From Oscillospiraceae bacterium (GTDB taxonomy: Bacteria; Bacillota; Clostridia; Oscillospirales; Acutalibacteraceae): DNA of 64,000 bases. The stretch is taken from the NCBI GenBank assembly GCA_015065965.1, contig SVPH01000006.1:1-64000 (forward strand). The letters run 5' to 3'. This document shows, one piece after another, positions 18,807-28,700 of this stretch (position 1 is the stretch's first letter; each line of letters starts with the position of its first letter). The notes beneath the pieces are model-generated. The model searched no databases and was not told the DNA's origin. It saw nothing but the letters and a program-made list of their open reading frames with translations. Made by a program: the position numbers and the translations under genes.

Positions 18807-19366
18807 TATGGGGTTTACCCGATAAAATAGAAGTTGGCGGCATTGAGTATGCCGTTAATGCTGATTATAGGGATATTCTTGATATTATAGAACAACTCGA
18901 TAATCCCGAAGAACCCCGAGAGATTTGCCTTTACTGCGCTATGGCTATGTTTTATGAGGATTTCTTTGAAATGCCCTCAGATGCATATGCAGAAGCGGCA
19001 GAACTGATGATATGGTTCATCAATTGCGGCGAAAACGATGAGCAGGAGCAGCAACCTCCGCAAAAGCAGATTGATTGGCAGCAGGACGGATTGCTTATTG
19101 CTGCCGATATCAATAAGGTAGCAGGGTGCGATGTTCGTGCCGTTGAGTTTCTGCATTGGTGGACTTTCATGGCTTATTTTATGGGTATCGGCGAGGGGCA
19201 ACTTTCAACGGTTGTTGCGATACGCGACAAACTCAGAAAAGGTAAGCCCCTTGACGATTGGGAAAAAGAATATTACCGCAAAAATAAAAGCCGTGTAGAC
19301 CTCAAAAAGAGGTACACGGCTGATGAACTTGCGGAGAGAGAAAGGATTAATGAAATACTTGGTTAG
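18803..19366 (+). CDS. Gp15-family tail assembly protein
   Basis: [36 protein letters not shown]..., overlaps previous CDS by ATGA. Confidence 0.75.
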   Translation: MIWGLPDKIEVGGIEYAVNADYRDILDIIEQLDNPEEPREICLYCAMAMFYEDFFEMPSDAYAEAAELMIWFINCGENDEQEQQPPQKQIDWQQDGLLIAADINKVAGCDVRAVEFLHWWTFMAYFMGIGEGQLSTVVAIRDKLRKGKPLDDWEKEYYRKNKSRVDLKKRYTADELAERERINEILG

Positions 19367-19758
19367 GCAACCGGTATATTATATTTATCTTTGAAACCGC
19401 CTCCGAGAATTCGGAAAAGGTCAATTATTGTTCCGACAAGGAACAGACCGCCGGTTAAAAGATAAAGGATACCTTTGCCGGTTTTGCCGACATAAAAATA
19501 ATGCAAACCGCCAATGCCAAAGAAACCAATAAGACAGAGGATTAAGGCTGTCATTTTGCTTTTAGGCTGTCTGACAAATCCTGTGTTGTTGGTATTGGTG
19601 TTTGTGTTTGTGTTGTTATTAGTATTGATTATAGTTATTGGCGGTGTGTTTTGGACTTGCTGAGTTTTGTTCTGATTGAAGTTATCGGTAGCAACTCCGC
19701 AAGCGGGGCAAACAACAGCGGCGTTATCTATTTCTTTGCCGCAATTCTTACAAAACAT
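19363..19758 (-). CDS. TM2-domain membrane protein with N-terminal zinc ribbon (moron)
   Basis: [21 protein letters not shown] + [53 protein letters not shown]. Confidence 0.88.
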   Translation of the reverse strand: MFCKNCGKEIDNAAVVCPACGVATDNFNQNKTQQVQNTPPITIINTNNNTNTNTNTNNTGFVRQPKSKMTALILCLIGFFGIGGLHYFYVGKTGKGILYLLTGGLFLVGTIIDLFRILGGGFKDKYNIPVA

Positions 19759-19780
19759 AGAAAACTCCTCCTTTTTCTCT

Positions 19781-19809
19781 AAAATAATACAAAAAAATTA
19801 AAAAGTCAA
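19781..19809 (-). promoter_or_regulatory. Sigma-70-like promoter for the TM2 moron
   Basis: - strand TTGACT - 17 nt - TATTTT, upstream of GGAGG RBS. Confidence 0.5.
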
Positions 19810-19821
19810 TATAAAAATGTG

Positions 19822-19850
19822 TCACCCGTTATTACGGGTGATTTTTTTAC
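19822..19850 (+). terminator. Intrinsic terminator-like hairpin
   Basis: tcacccgt-tatt-acgggtga followed by ttttttt. Confidence 0.6.
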
Positions 19851-19861
19851 ACCTATAAAAG

Positions 19862-22318
19862 GTGGTGGGACAAATAAAATCAGACGGAAAAGTGGTAATT
19901 TCTACTAAACTTGATAATACAGGGCTGAAAGCGGGATTGCAGGGGCTTAAATCAGCCCTTGTAGGTATAGGCAGTGCAATAGGTGTTGCCTTTGGTGTTT
20001 CTGCGCTTATAAATTTCGGCAAAGAGGCAATAAACCTTGCATCTGATTTGCAGGAAGTGCAAAACGTTGTTGATGTTGCTTTTGGCTCTATGTCAACGGA
20101 AGTTGATAAATTTGCAAAAAATGCAATAAAACAGTTTGGCTTATCGGAAACGGTAACAAAAAGGTATATGGGCACATTTGGTGCAATGTCAAAATCTTTC
20201 GGATATTCTGTTCAGGAAGCGTATCAGCAAGCGGCTGCGTTAACGGGGCTTGCAGGTGATGTTGCATCTTTTTATAACCTCAGCGTGGATGAAGCGTATA
20301 CCAAACTCAAAGCCGTATATACGGGAGAAACCGAGGCTTTAAAAGAACTCGGTGTTGTAATGACACAAACTGCTCTTGATGAATTCGCAATGGCCAACGG
20401 ATTCGGCAAAACAACAAAGGCAATGACGGAGCAGGAAAAGGTTGCGCTTAGGCTTGCGTTTGTTCAGCATTCATTATCTGCGGCGGCAGGCGACTTTGCA
20501 AGAACCTCTGACAGTTGGGCGAACCAAACAAGGGTGCTAAACCTCCAGTTTGAAAGCCTGAAAGCGGCAATCGGCACGGGATTGATTCAGGTGTTTACGC
20601 CTGTGCTTAAAATGCTGAATCAACTCTTGGCAACGCTTATTAACCTTGCAAACAAGTTTAAAGAGGTTACGGCAATTTTATTCGGTAAACAGGTTTTACC
20701 GTCAAGTGCTGCAGAAGGAGTAACGGCTCTTGCTGATGCCGAGGAACAACTTGCCGAATCAACAGATAAGGCTACAGAAGCGGCAAAACGCTCACTTGCA
20801 GGATTTGATAAACTGAATAAACTCGGCGATGACGAAAACGCATCTGCAAGCACGGTAAGCGCTGGCGGTTTGAGTGGTTCTATGGGCGATGTAACATGGA
20901 ACACTGAGGATGCTCAAGATTCTGCTACAAATCTTGAAAGGGCTTTAGATCGCTTAAAAGAAAAGTTTAACAGTTTTACAGAATGGCTTAAGAGTTCTGA
21001 TTTTGGCTCGGGATTTGAAAACCTCAAAGAGACGGCAAGTACAATAGGTGCTGCATTTACAAACGCCTTTGACGAAGCGAAACCGCAAATTCAAGCCACG
21101 CTTGATGGTATAAAAACCATGTTCGGTACAGCAGGTTCAACTATCGTAACGGTGTTTGGCGGTGCATTTGAAACAGTAACGAAAAACATCAGCGATTGGG
21201 CTGCTGAAAATCAACCTGAAATAGAACAGGCGTTGAGCGGCACAATTGATATTTTAACAGGTGCATTCGATACAATATCTACTGTTGTAACAGATGTATT
21301 TGAAATTATAAGCGAAAAATGGGAAGAGTACGGCCAACCAATTGTTGATTGGGTGTCAAAGGCTGTTCTTGATATTCATAGTCGGTTACTTGAACTTTAC
21401 AACGATATCATTGTTCCTATTCTCAGTGAGGCTCTTGATTGGGTCAATCGGATTTGGGATGAAAATCTCAAAGAGGTTGTTGATGAGGTAATAGGATTTG
21501 TCGGAAGAATAGGGGAATGGCTTGGCATTATGTATGAGGAAAAGATTAAGCCCATAATTGATTGGCTTATGACTTATGTTGTGCCAATTGTAAAAACAGT
21601 TCTCTCAAATATTCAAGACACATTTTTTATTGTCGTAAACTTCATATCGAATACTATAAAAAATCTGCTTAAAGTGATTAACGGTATTATAGATTTTCTT
21701 GTAGGCATCTTTACAGGAGATTGGGACAGGGCATGGCAAGGGATAAAAAATATTTTCTCTGCGGTTAAAGATTGGTTCAATGCAGTAATTGAAACGATTA
21801 AGGAAATATTCAAAACAAAATTTAACGCTGTCAAAAATACTGTTATAGGCATTTTTGATGCTATTAAATCTGCAGTCAGGGAAAAAATCAATGCTATGCT
21901 TGACAACGTTGAGGGCATGGTAAACGGAATTATAAGCGGAATAAACTGGCTTATCCGTAAACTCAATTCTCTTGGAGATATTCAAATGCCGGAGATTCTT
22001 GGCGGCGGAACAATAGGTTTTAATCTTAAAGAGTTATCGACTATATCAATTCCTCGCCTTGCAAAAGGTGCTGTTATTCCTGCAAACCGTGAATTCCTTG
22101 CAGTTCTCGGTGACCAAAAGAACGGCAGAAACCTTGAATTTCCCGAAAATCTGTTAAGGCAGATTGTAAGAGAAGAGAGCGGCTCAGGTAAACATAACAG
22201 AGTTCCGTTTGTTATTCAACTTATTCTTAACGGCAAGGTCATCGGCGAAGAGGCTGTTGAATATGTCAACGGTGTTATAAGGAAAACGGGCAAATCGCCC
22301 ATTAAGCAGGGAGGATAA
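19862..22318 (+). CDS. Tail tape measure protein
   Basis: 818 aa, repetitive helical/hydrophobic composition; NVVDVAFGSMSTEVDKFAKNAIKQFGLSETVTKRYMGTFGAMSKSFG. Confidence 0.88.
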   Translation: MVGQIKSDGKVVISTKLDNTGLKAGLQGLKSALVGIGSAIGVAFGVSALINFGKEAINLASDLQEVQNVVDVAFGSMSTEVDKFAKNAIKQFGLSETVTKRYMGTFGAMSKSFGYSVQEAYQQAAALTGLAGDVASFYNLSVDEAYTKLKAVYTGETEALKELGVVMTQTALDEFAMANGFGKTTKAMTEQEKVALRLAFVQHSLSAAAGDFARTSDSWANQTRVLNLQFESLKAAIGTGLIQVFTPVLKMLNQLLATLINLANKFKEVTAILFGKQVLPSSAAEGVTALADAEEQLAESTDKATEAAKRSLAGFDKLNKLGDDENASASTVSAGGLSGSMGDVTWNTEDAQDSATNLERALDRLKEKFNSFTEWLKSSDFGSGFENLKETASTIGAAFTNAFDEAKPQIQATLDGIKTMFGTAGSTIVTVFGGAFETVTKNISDWAAENQPEIEQALSGTIDILTGAFDTISTVVTDVFEIISEKWEEYGQPIVDWVSKAVLDIHSRLLELYNDIIVPILSEALDWVNRIWDENLKEVVDEVIGFVGRIGEWLGIMYEEKIKPIIDWLMTYVVPIVKTVLSNIQDTFFIVVNFISNTIKNLLKVINGIIDFLVGIFTGDWDRAWQGIKNIFSAVKDWFNAVIETIKEIFKTKFNAVKNTVIGIFDAIKSAVREKINAMLDNVEGMVNGIISGINWLIRKLNSLGDIQMPEILGGGTIGFNLKELSTISIPRLAKGAVIPANREFLAVLGDQKNGRNLEFPENLLRQIVREESGSGKHNRVPFVIQLILNGKVIGEEAVEYVNGVIRKTGKSPIKQGG

Positions 22319-22321
22319 ACT

Positions 22322-22705
22322 ATGGTAGCGGCAAAAATAAAAAGAAAGTCGGACAGTACATGGCTTGACTTGCCAACACCTGTGGTTATGACCCCTGCGG
22401 TCAACGCTCTTGACAGTTCCAAATCGGGCAGAGATAACAACACAGGTGCGATGTTTCGGGATAAGATAGCGGAAAAGCAAAGTTATATCGTTACCTTCCC
22501 TTTTGGATTGAACAATACTCAGGTCGCAAAAATTCTGCAAATCGTTATGGAAAGTGAGTTTAACCTTTACTGCCCAAATCCCAAAACAGGAACCTATGAT
22601 ACAAAAACATTCTATACAGCAACGGTAACGCCTGATATTCATCATATCGAAAGTGAAAATCTGTGGTATTACAATGAATTTTCTTTTGAGGCGGTGGAAA
22701 TGTAA
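22322..22705 (+). CDS. Distal tail-like protein
   Basis: Order after tape measure; 127 aa. Confidence 0.55.
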   Translation: MVAAKIKRKSDSTWLDLPTPVVMTPAVNALDSSKSGRDNNTGAMFRDKIAEKQSYIVTFPFGLNNTQVAKILQIVMESEFNLYCPNPKTGTYDTKTFYTATVTPDIHHIESENLWYYNEFSFEAVEM

Positions 22706-25539
22706 TGTATAAAATAACAGACACAACGCTTAAGAGCGGCGTTTACAATGCGCTTACCGCTCAGACAAGAGAATTCTGTCACAGGCTTTCTTTCGGAGTG
22801 GGTACGGGCGCAAACTTTTTAAAGCAAATCGGCTTTGAAAAAGGCATTACAAAAATCGAAATATCGCAGGAGGGCAACGGCGACAGCAGCGGGCTTGTAT
22901 TGGGCGGTTGCTGCGCTTCTTCCTGCATTGCCGAGTTTTATAACCCCGATAAAACTTGTAACTATAACGGCAAAACCATGTTTGTTGAATGCGGTGTTAA
23001 ATATCCGTTTGATGTATCGTATACGGAGAAGAGCGGATATTATCATACACCAAACGGCAAATTTATAGAAACTGAAACGATATATTCAAAAGTTACAAAT
23101 CTTATCCCCGTATTTGAAGGGGATATTTTTGTTTATACGGGCAGAGGCGAAGACGGAGCGGCATCAGTGCTTTGGTATGATGCGAACAAAAACTTTTTAT
23201 CGGGAGCGGAATATGCAAGCGACTCGGGCGATCATGTTACAACTGTAACCGTTGAACCGCCTGCAGGTGCTGAATGGGTAAGGTTTCAGTCTTTTGATTA
23301 TGATTCCGAACTCACTCTTGAAGTAAGCAAATCGAGCGAAGGCTTTTATTATATCCCTTGCGGATATTATAAGGTCGATAAACCCGAAACCGATGATGAT
23401 TGGAACACCGTAAAAGTAACGGCTTATGACGGCGTTGACGAAATGAGCGGAAAATGGAACACAAATCTTTCAATGCCGAGCACTGCATATCTCTTAATCA
23501 AAGAGGTTGCAGACAAATATAATTTTGAACTTGATATTGGAAGTGCTGTTCTCAGCACAATGCAGAGCCGCACAGTGACCGAATCCGAAGCGCTTACACT
23601 TACATCTTATACAGAGAGAGAAGTGTGCGGATTCTTGGCAGGACTTTTCGGCGCAAACGCAAGGATGAATACTGTCGGCAAACTTGCGGTTAAGCGATAT
23701 GCGTATGTTCCGGAGGATGAATTTACGGTTACCGCCGATGTTCAGTGGCAGAACGGATTCAAGAAAACCGCCGAAAATGAATTTGTTATTAATTCAATAA
23801 CCTCTGGCATTGATGATGCCGTGTTCACCGCAGGAACGGGTAGGGGAATAAGTTTTGCGAACCCTATCATTACCGAAGCGGAAATATCTGAAATCTACAA
23901 CATATATGCAGGCGCAAGTTTTCAGCCTTCAACATGTGAATGGAGAGGCAATCCCTGCGTTGAATGCGGCGATACCGTTTATGTAACCGATAAGAACGGC
24001 AAATCGTATACGGTGTTTGTAGCAAGTCAAGATATAGATATGACTGGTGGATTGTCAATTAATACGCAATGCCCGGGCGGCGATGCGGATATTTCCTTTG
24101 ATACCGTTGATGAACGCACAAGGGCGGCGCTTAATAAGCAGAAAACCGAACTGCAAAAAGCAATTGAGAAAGCCACCGACATAATCACCCAAACCGAGGG
24201 GAGCATATTTGAACTTATTCCCGTTAACCCTGATGACCCGACACAGGGCAATTCGGGATGGAAACTGTATTCGGCGATTAATAAGAATGTTATTATGGCC
24301 AATTCAAGCGGCATCGGCTTCAGTTCTGACGGCGGAAAGACAATGAATGCTGCGGCGATATATATTGATGAAAACGGGCAAGGTCATATCAATGCAAACG
24401 AAGTTGTGTTTGACAATCTTACGGCAGGAGCAATCCAAACGGGTGTACTAAAGTCTATAAAAGGAACTGCATACTTTGACCTTGATAACAATTTGTTTCA
24501 AGTAGGTGCTACGGATTACTATACACAAATAGCATCAGGCGCAATTACACAATATGCTTTTGGGGGTGCATTAGTTGGTGGTTTAGTTCCTCTTGGTTCT
24601 TCAAGCGAAAGAGATATTTCACTTTATTACAACACTTACAGTTCGGGTGAGCAAAAAGTTACAGGTGTTGGTATACACGCACGAAACCCGGATAAAACAT
24701 ATGACTTGTTGGCAAGGTTTAACAAGGAAAAAGCACTAATAAATACTTCACTAACAATAAGTAACGGTGTTATTACAACCGAAAATGGCAATACGTTTGC
24801 AGGGTTAACTCACACCCGAACAATTGAAAGAAATAACGTTGTTTCTTCAGCAAAAATAAAAGTGGGCGTTGGCGATTGGAGTGATGTTTATGCTCCGATT
24901 GATTCCAAGTACATGATTTATGGTGGTCTTATATTTAAAATTTACGAAGGCAAACCATATTACACATCAACGTTAGCATCAACAAACAGCGTTCCTATGA
25001 CTGAATGGATAGACCCAAAGGGTTCTACAGCGTTAAAAATTAGTTTTTATTATAATTCATGGGGGTATGCTTTCTTTGATTTTGTATATAAAACAAAAGA
25101 GCAAATAGGAACAAGTTATTATTACGTTGCATCAGATAAATTTTTAAAATCTACAAAAGGTACTTTAGACCAAACCGAGGGATATTATTCTGGAGAATTT
25201 GCAATTCCCGAAAACGCTGCTTTGATTGCGATTTGGGCGAAGCCTGAAAATGCGGCATCAAACTATTGGGTAGGTTGGAGAAACGTTAAAGGCGGTTTAT
25301 ATTTGGGTGCTAAATTTAGCGCGTCTTTACAACTTTCAGATAGTAACGATAGCATTTTATCCCGCATTGATGTTATTGATTCGGAAGGTGAGGCATGTGG
25401 CGCGTTGCGTATAAAAACCCAAAGCGGCACATCAAGTCTTTTAGAATTGGGTAGCAGTGAATTATGGTATGACGGTGTAGGTATATTAGGTAAACTATCT
25501 GACCTTGACGATAGATTATCTGCTTTAGAAAATCAATAA
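22705..25539 (+). CDS. Tail/baseplate protein with inserted beta-rich module(s)
   Basis: 944 aa; FYYIPCGYYKVDKPETDDDWNTVKVTAYDGVDEM typical of Clostridia phage tail proteins. Confidence 0.7.
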   Translation: MYKITDTTLKSGVYNALTAQTREFCHRLSFGVGTGANFLKQIGFEKGITKIEISQEGNGDSSGLVLGGCCASSCIAEFYNPDKTCNYNGKTMFVECGVKYPFDVSYTEKSGYYHTPNGKFIETETIYSKVTNLIPVFEGDIFVYTGRGEDGAASVLWYDANKNFLSGAEYASDSGDHVTTVTVEPPAGAEWVRFQSFDYDSELTLEVSKSSEGFYYIPCGYYKVDKPETDDDWNTVKVTAYDGVDEMSGKWNTNLSMPSTAYLLIKEVADKYNFELDIGSAVLSTMQSRTVTESEALTLTSYTEREVCGFLAGLFGANARMNTVGKLAVKRYAYVPEDEFTVTADVQWQNGFKKTAENEFVINSITSGIDDAVFTAGTGRGISFANPIITEAEISEIYNIYAGASFQPSTCEWRGNPCVECGDTVYVTDKNGKSYTVFVASQDIDMTGGLSINTQCPGGDADISFDTVDERTRAALNKQKTELQKAIEKATDIITQTEGSIFELIPVNPDDPTQGNSGWKLYSAINKNVIMANSSGIGFSSDGGKTMNAAAIYIDENGQGHINANEVVFDNLTAGAIQTGVLKSIKGTAYFDLDNNLFQVGATDYYTQIASGAITQYAFGGALVGGLVPLGSSSERDISLYYNTYSSGEQKVTGVGIHARNPDKTYDLLARFNKEKALINTSLTISNGVITTENGNTFAGLTHTRTIERNNVVSSAKIKVGVGDWSDVYAPIDSKYMIYGGLIFKIYEGKPYYTSTLASTNSVPMTEWIDPKGSTALKISFYYNSWGYAFFDFVYKTKEQIGTSYYYVASDKFLKSTKGTLDQTEGYYSGEFAIPENAALIAIWAKPENAASNYWVGWRNVKGGLYLGAKFSASLQLSDSNDSILSRIDVIDSEGEACGALRIKTQSGTSSLLELGSSELWYDGVGILGKLSDLDDRLSALENQ

Positions 25540-25553
25540 CAGGTGGTGAAAAC

Positions 25554-25730
25554 ATGATAGAAAAACTTGAAGCAAAACTTGCGGAAATACGCACACAAAA
25601 AGACAGAGCGACAGCAACCCTTAATGCGCTTGTGGGCGCGGAACAGGTGCTTTTGCAACTTATTGAAGAATGCAGAGCCGAAAACAAAGCCGAAAGCGAG
25701 GTGAAGCCCGATGAGAACGTTCAGAATTGA
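25554..25730 (+). CDS. Small coiled-coil phage protein (58 aa)
   Basis: MIEKLEAKLAEIRTQKDRATATLNALVGAEQVLLQLIEECRAENKAESEVKPDENVQN; RBS aggtgg. Confidence 0.65.
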   Translation: MIEKLEAKLAEIRTQKDRATATLNALVGAEQVLLQLIEECRAENKAESEVKPDENVQN

Positions 25731-28700
25731 TTTTACTCAGGACAGACCCTGTCTTGACGGCTGTTTCATGGGGCGAATCGGTGAACATAACGCAACTGAG
25801 GTTGTTATTACACCGCCTGAGGTTCTTGCCGAAAACGAGGCCGTAACAAACTATGTAATCGCTTTCTCAACAGGTGGCATGGTAATTCATTCCGAGTCGC
25901 TTGAAAAGGCTGAAACGGTCTCTGTGCCGCTTTGGCAGCAACTTACAAAACATCCTGTAATCGGCATTCAACTCGAAGCCTATGATGATGCAGGAGAGTT
26001 TATCGGCAAGAGCGAATACATAAGCGGATTGCGCTTTCTTCCTTCAGCTGACGGCAATTGTGTTCCGTCAGACACCGATAACCCCGATTTTATATCGCTG
26101 TATCTTAAAACAAAGCATTTTCATGAAAACAAGGAAACGCTCGATAAGTTCAGCGAGGATGAGAGCGGAAATCTTTTGTATGATAAAAAACCGATTGAAG
26201 GTGGCGGCAGCGGTGCAGGACTAACAGATGAACAGGCGGCAGAAATCGCAGCCAACACCGAAGCAAGGCATACTCACGACAACAAAGATTTGCTTGATAA
26301 ATTAAAAAAGGCGCAATATGCAGGAACACAACGATATGTTTTTGATGAAGGGAACGGCAAATTTTACGCACTTGCAACCCCCTCTGACATACCGCCCGCA
26401 CTTTCAACAGATTGGGTATCAAACATTCTTGCCAATCCTGATGTTCAGGGTAGTGTATCAGAATCTGCTCATGTTTCAACAGCAGGTCTTAGACTTATTT
26501 CTGAAAAAATAGCAAAGGTAAATGAAGCGATATCCGCCCAAACGCATTGGCGATTTGAACTTGTTGAAGCACTCCCCGAAACAGGAGCGGAAAATGTTAT
26601 CTATCTTGTTCCGAATTCTTCTGAAGGCTCAAATGTGTATGACGAATATATCTTTGTTAATGAGGCGTTTGAAATCATCGGCAGTACGGCTATCGATTTG
26701 ACAGACTATGCTAAAACTGAGGATATACCTACTAAAACAAGCCAACTGACCAATGATAGCGGGTTTATTACATCTGACTATATTAATGTTAAAGACTACG
26801 GCGCAGTCGGTGACGGTGTAACCGATGATACAGCGGCGATTAAGGCGGCTGTTAAAGCAGTTCCTGAAAACGGAACACTTTATTTCCCTGTTGGTGTTTA
26901 CAGGGTCGATAACATCATGCTGAAAAGCAATATGAATGTCAAAGGTGACGGAAAAGGCAGTGTTATCAAACTAAACGATAATGCTCCCTTAACTAACGTT
27001 GAGGAATTCGATGATTATTGGAACAACTGTTTTACTATTTATCAAATCAGTAACGTGACGATTGAAGATATTTCCCTTGATGGCAACAAGGAAAACAACT
27101 CAGCAACAGGCGCGGCAACCGATTATAGATTAAACGGCGTGATTATACAAGAGTCAACCGATATTATCCTTAACCGCATTTACGCTTACAATAACGGCTA
27201 TCATGGTTGCATTATGAGTGACGATGTATACCGAGTTGAAATTTCCGACAGCGAATTTTATAACAACGGTTTTCGACCTTTTCACGGTCACGGAACTATT
27301 GTCGATTGCAAATTTGTTAACAACCGTTGCGTTAACAACGGCTTAGGCGTGAACGGTGACACAACAACAGGTTTTGACGGTATCTTTTTCTTTGATGATT
27401 GCCAAAGGCTGTTGATTGACGGCAACTATGTTGAAACCAATACTAATGCAGGTGTTGATTTGGGTGGCTCGGTGCTTGGTAGCGGCAGTGATACGGGCGA
27501 ATATAAGGGCAGTTCAAACATCATTGTTTCAAACAACATAATCAAGAAAACCGACACATCAACCAAAACTCCTGCTGGCATTCAACTTATTCCTGCATTG
27601 CTCGATAAGGTGACAATCGAAGGCAACACAATTATGGATTGTCGCTTTGGTATTCGTGGTCAAGAAAGCAGTTATAGTCCGTTAGGGTCGTATATCAATA
27701 TTTGCAACAATGTTTTTAGAACAACTTACGGAATTCATTGCCCTGTTGCTTTAAAATATGCAAATATCAGCAATAATCAGTTTGTTACTTGCCCTGAAGG
27801 TGGCATAATTCTTGCTGGTGCAACCGACACACAAATTATAGGCAATATGTTTGAAACAATTGGCGCTTGGACTTCGACAATGGATAAAGATGGCATTGTA
27901 TTAAACAATTGTAAGCGAACTGTGATTTCAAGTAATCGTTTCTATAACAAAAGTTCGGGTCATTGGGCGCAGTACGGAATTAAAGAAAAAGGCGCAACAG
28001 ATGTTACACTTGTTTCAAGCAACATATTCCAAGATATGGCGATTGCTCCGTATCTTTTCGTTGGCGCTGGTTCTAAGGCTGTTAATAATATGATTAACGG
28101 CGTTATGGAAAGCGAGGTTGAAACCGCACTTGCCGAAGCAAAAGCAAACGGAGAGTTTGACGGCGTTGGCATTGCAAGCGTTAAGCAAACAACAACAAGT
28201 TCTGCTGATAACGGCGTAAATGTCATAACAGTAACGCTTACTGACGGTACAACTTCGGCTTTTGAAGTTCGCAACGGTTCAAAAGGCAGCACGGGTGCTT
28301 CGGGTGGTTCAACAAGCGCCATAGAAATATTGTCAAAATCAGGCGGTTATTGGAATATACAAGGCAAGTGGGATGATATTGATACAATCGCCTCAAAATA
28401 CACAGATGCTATTCCTGTTACAGAAGGTCAAAAATACACTTACACAGGTTATGGAATGCATCAGGGCGCAAGCATATTGTGGTATTCAAGTTACACATCA
28501 GATGAAGTCTTTACGCTATTGTCATATGAACAATATAATGATGGCGGTTCAACGGGTAACGCTCAAACGGCGGTTGTTACTGTTCCCACAGGTGCGAAAT
28601 ACGCTCGTTTCTGTTCATATTCTTATGGTACGCCTGTTTTGTCGGTATCTGCTTATGAAGAACAATCGGCAACAAGTGTTTTAGCAGGCAAAAAAATAGT

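Noticed and set aside
20620-20904. Antisense ORF in tape measure gene
   Set aside because: Shadow of Ala/Ser-rich coding sequence; no RBS or promoter evidence.
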